A DNA stretch of 5,585 nucleotides. Source: Eubacteriales bacterium (GTDB lineage: Bacteria; Bacillota_A; Clostridia; Christensenellales; Aristaeellaceae). The stretch is from positions 1 through 5,585 of the forward strand of contig JARKQG010000092.1 in the NCBI GenBank assembly GCA_029974035.1. Reading direction: 5' to 3'. Positions 5,012-5,585 of the stretch are shown here, one piece after another. Every line of letters begins with the position of its first letter. Position 1 is the stretch's first letter. Below the pieces are notes generated by a model. That model was not told the DNA's origin, made no database searches, and saw only the letters and a program-made list of their open reading frames with translations. Position numbers and translations under genes: made by a program.

Positions 5012-5585
5012 ATGGACGGCAAGATGCTGGGCGCGATGCTGCCGGGCGACAGCACGGTAAAGTTCAAGGAGTTTGACATTCCCAAGCCCGGACACGGGCA
5101 GGTGCTGGTGAAGACGATGGCTTCCACCATCTGCGGGTCAGACATCCGCGCAATCTACCGCGAGCACACGGGCAAAGGGGCGGAGGGGTACATCGACGGC
5201 ATGATCGCCGGGCATGAGCCCTGCGGGCAGATCGTGGAGGAAGGCCCGGGCCTCGTGCGGTTCAAAAAGGGCGACCGCGTGATCGTGTACCACATCCACG
5301 GCTGCGGCGTGTGCCACGACTGCCGGATGGGCTACCAGATCTCCTGCTCCAGCCCGCACCGCGCGGCCTACGGCTGGCAGCGGGACGGCGGCATGGCGGA
5401 GTACATGCTGTGCGACGAGCGCGACCTGGTTCTTCTGCCGGACGAGCTGACCTACTGCGACGGCGCGCAGGTGGCCTGCGGCTTCGGCACGGTGTACGAG
5501 GCGATCGAGAAGGTGGGCGTTTCCGGAAACGACGCGGTGCTGGTGGTGGGCCTGGGCCCGGTGGGCCTGGCCACGCTGATGCTGT
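5012..5585 (+). CDS. Zinc-dependent alcohol dehydrogenase (partial, 5' part)
   Basis: The first 191 residues of a medium-chain dehydrogenase/reductase; the gene runs off the right end. Catalytic zinc ligands are visible: C41 in TICGSD, H68/E69 in GHE, and C156 in ACGFGT. The structural zinc site is complete: C98-x2-C101-x2-C104-x7-C112. The Rossmann nucleotide motif GLGPVGL starts at residue 180, followed by ATLML at the edge. About 150-200 residues are missing compared with the usual 340-390. ATG 5012 is preceded by GGGAGGG (4998-5004) with 7-base spacing. It starts 15 bases after the reductase stop codon, so the two are cotranscribed. Relatives act on sorbitol, threonine, butanediol or other secondary alcohols. 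With the aldo/keto reductase it could form a two-step oxidation/reduction of a polyol or sugar; the substrate is not readable from this part. Confidence 0.92.
   Translation, partial: MDGKMLGAMLPGDSTVKFKEFDIPKPGHGQVLVKTMASTICGSDIRAIYREHTGKGAEGYIDGMIAGHEPCGQIVEEGPGLVRFKKGDRVIVYHIHGCGVCHDCRMGYQISCSSPHRAAYGWQRDGGMAEYMLCDERDLVLLPDELTYCDGAQVACGFGTVYEAIEKVGVSGNDAVLVVGLGPVGLATLML

Noticed and set aside
1..5585. CRISPR array, insertion sequence or phage genes
   Set aside because: No repeated spacer pattern, no transposase or phage protein and no terminal inverted repeats are visible. All large repeats found are terminator stems or short promoter-region repeats.

Overview
The window looks like a stretch of chromosome from a high-GC Clostridia-type Firmicute. 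The reasons are strong AGGAGG-type ribosome sites, Bacillota-like sigma-A promoters with TATAAT boxes, a tRNA with an encoded CCA end, compact intergenic regions closed by Rho-independent hairpins, and an anti-sigma factor fused to DUF4349. I judge the taxonomy from these general features only, not from a marker gene.

Left edge (1-264): two back-to-back hairpin terminators, then a tRNA-Leu(CAA) gene on the minus strand with its own promoter. I cannot assign a gene to the first ~56 bases.

Cell-envelope stress module (about 314-3070, plus strand): an ECF sigma factor is followed after 23 bases by a membrane anti-sigma factor. The anti-sigma carries an N-terminal zinc-finger domain, one membrane span, an extracytoplasmic DUF4349 sensor with a coiled coil, and a second membrane span. 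A good sigma-A promoter reads into the pair. Upstream of it lies an ECF-style -35/-10 pair (TGCAAC-N16-CGTCAA), which would allow autoregulation. A hairpin terminator ends the pair. Directly after it comes a secreted SIMPL-domain (DUF541) protein with its own ribosome site but no clear promoter, so it may depend on read-through and belong to the same response.

Carbonyl/alcohol metabolism module (3134-5585): a TetR-family regulator of the DhaS-like type on the minus strand diverges from an aldo/keto reductase on the plus strand. The reductase is followed after 15 bases by a zinc-dependent medium-chain alcohol dehydrogenase that runs off the right end. The spacer of the regulator's own promoter is almost filled by a perfect 16-bp palindrome, a good candidate operator. 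The two oxidoreductases probably act together on a sugar, polyol or small carbonyl compound, under control of the regulator; the substrate cannot be read from the sequence.

Nothing here is a clearly new system. The items most worth a check are the two-span anti-sigma/DUF4349 fusion with its candidate ECF promoter, the palindrome in the tetR promoter, and the altered cofactor-contact residues of the reductase.
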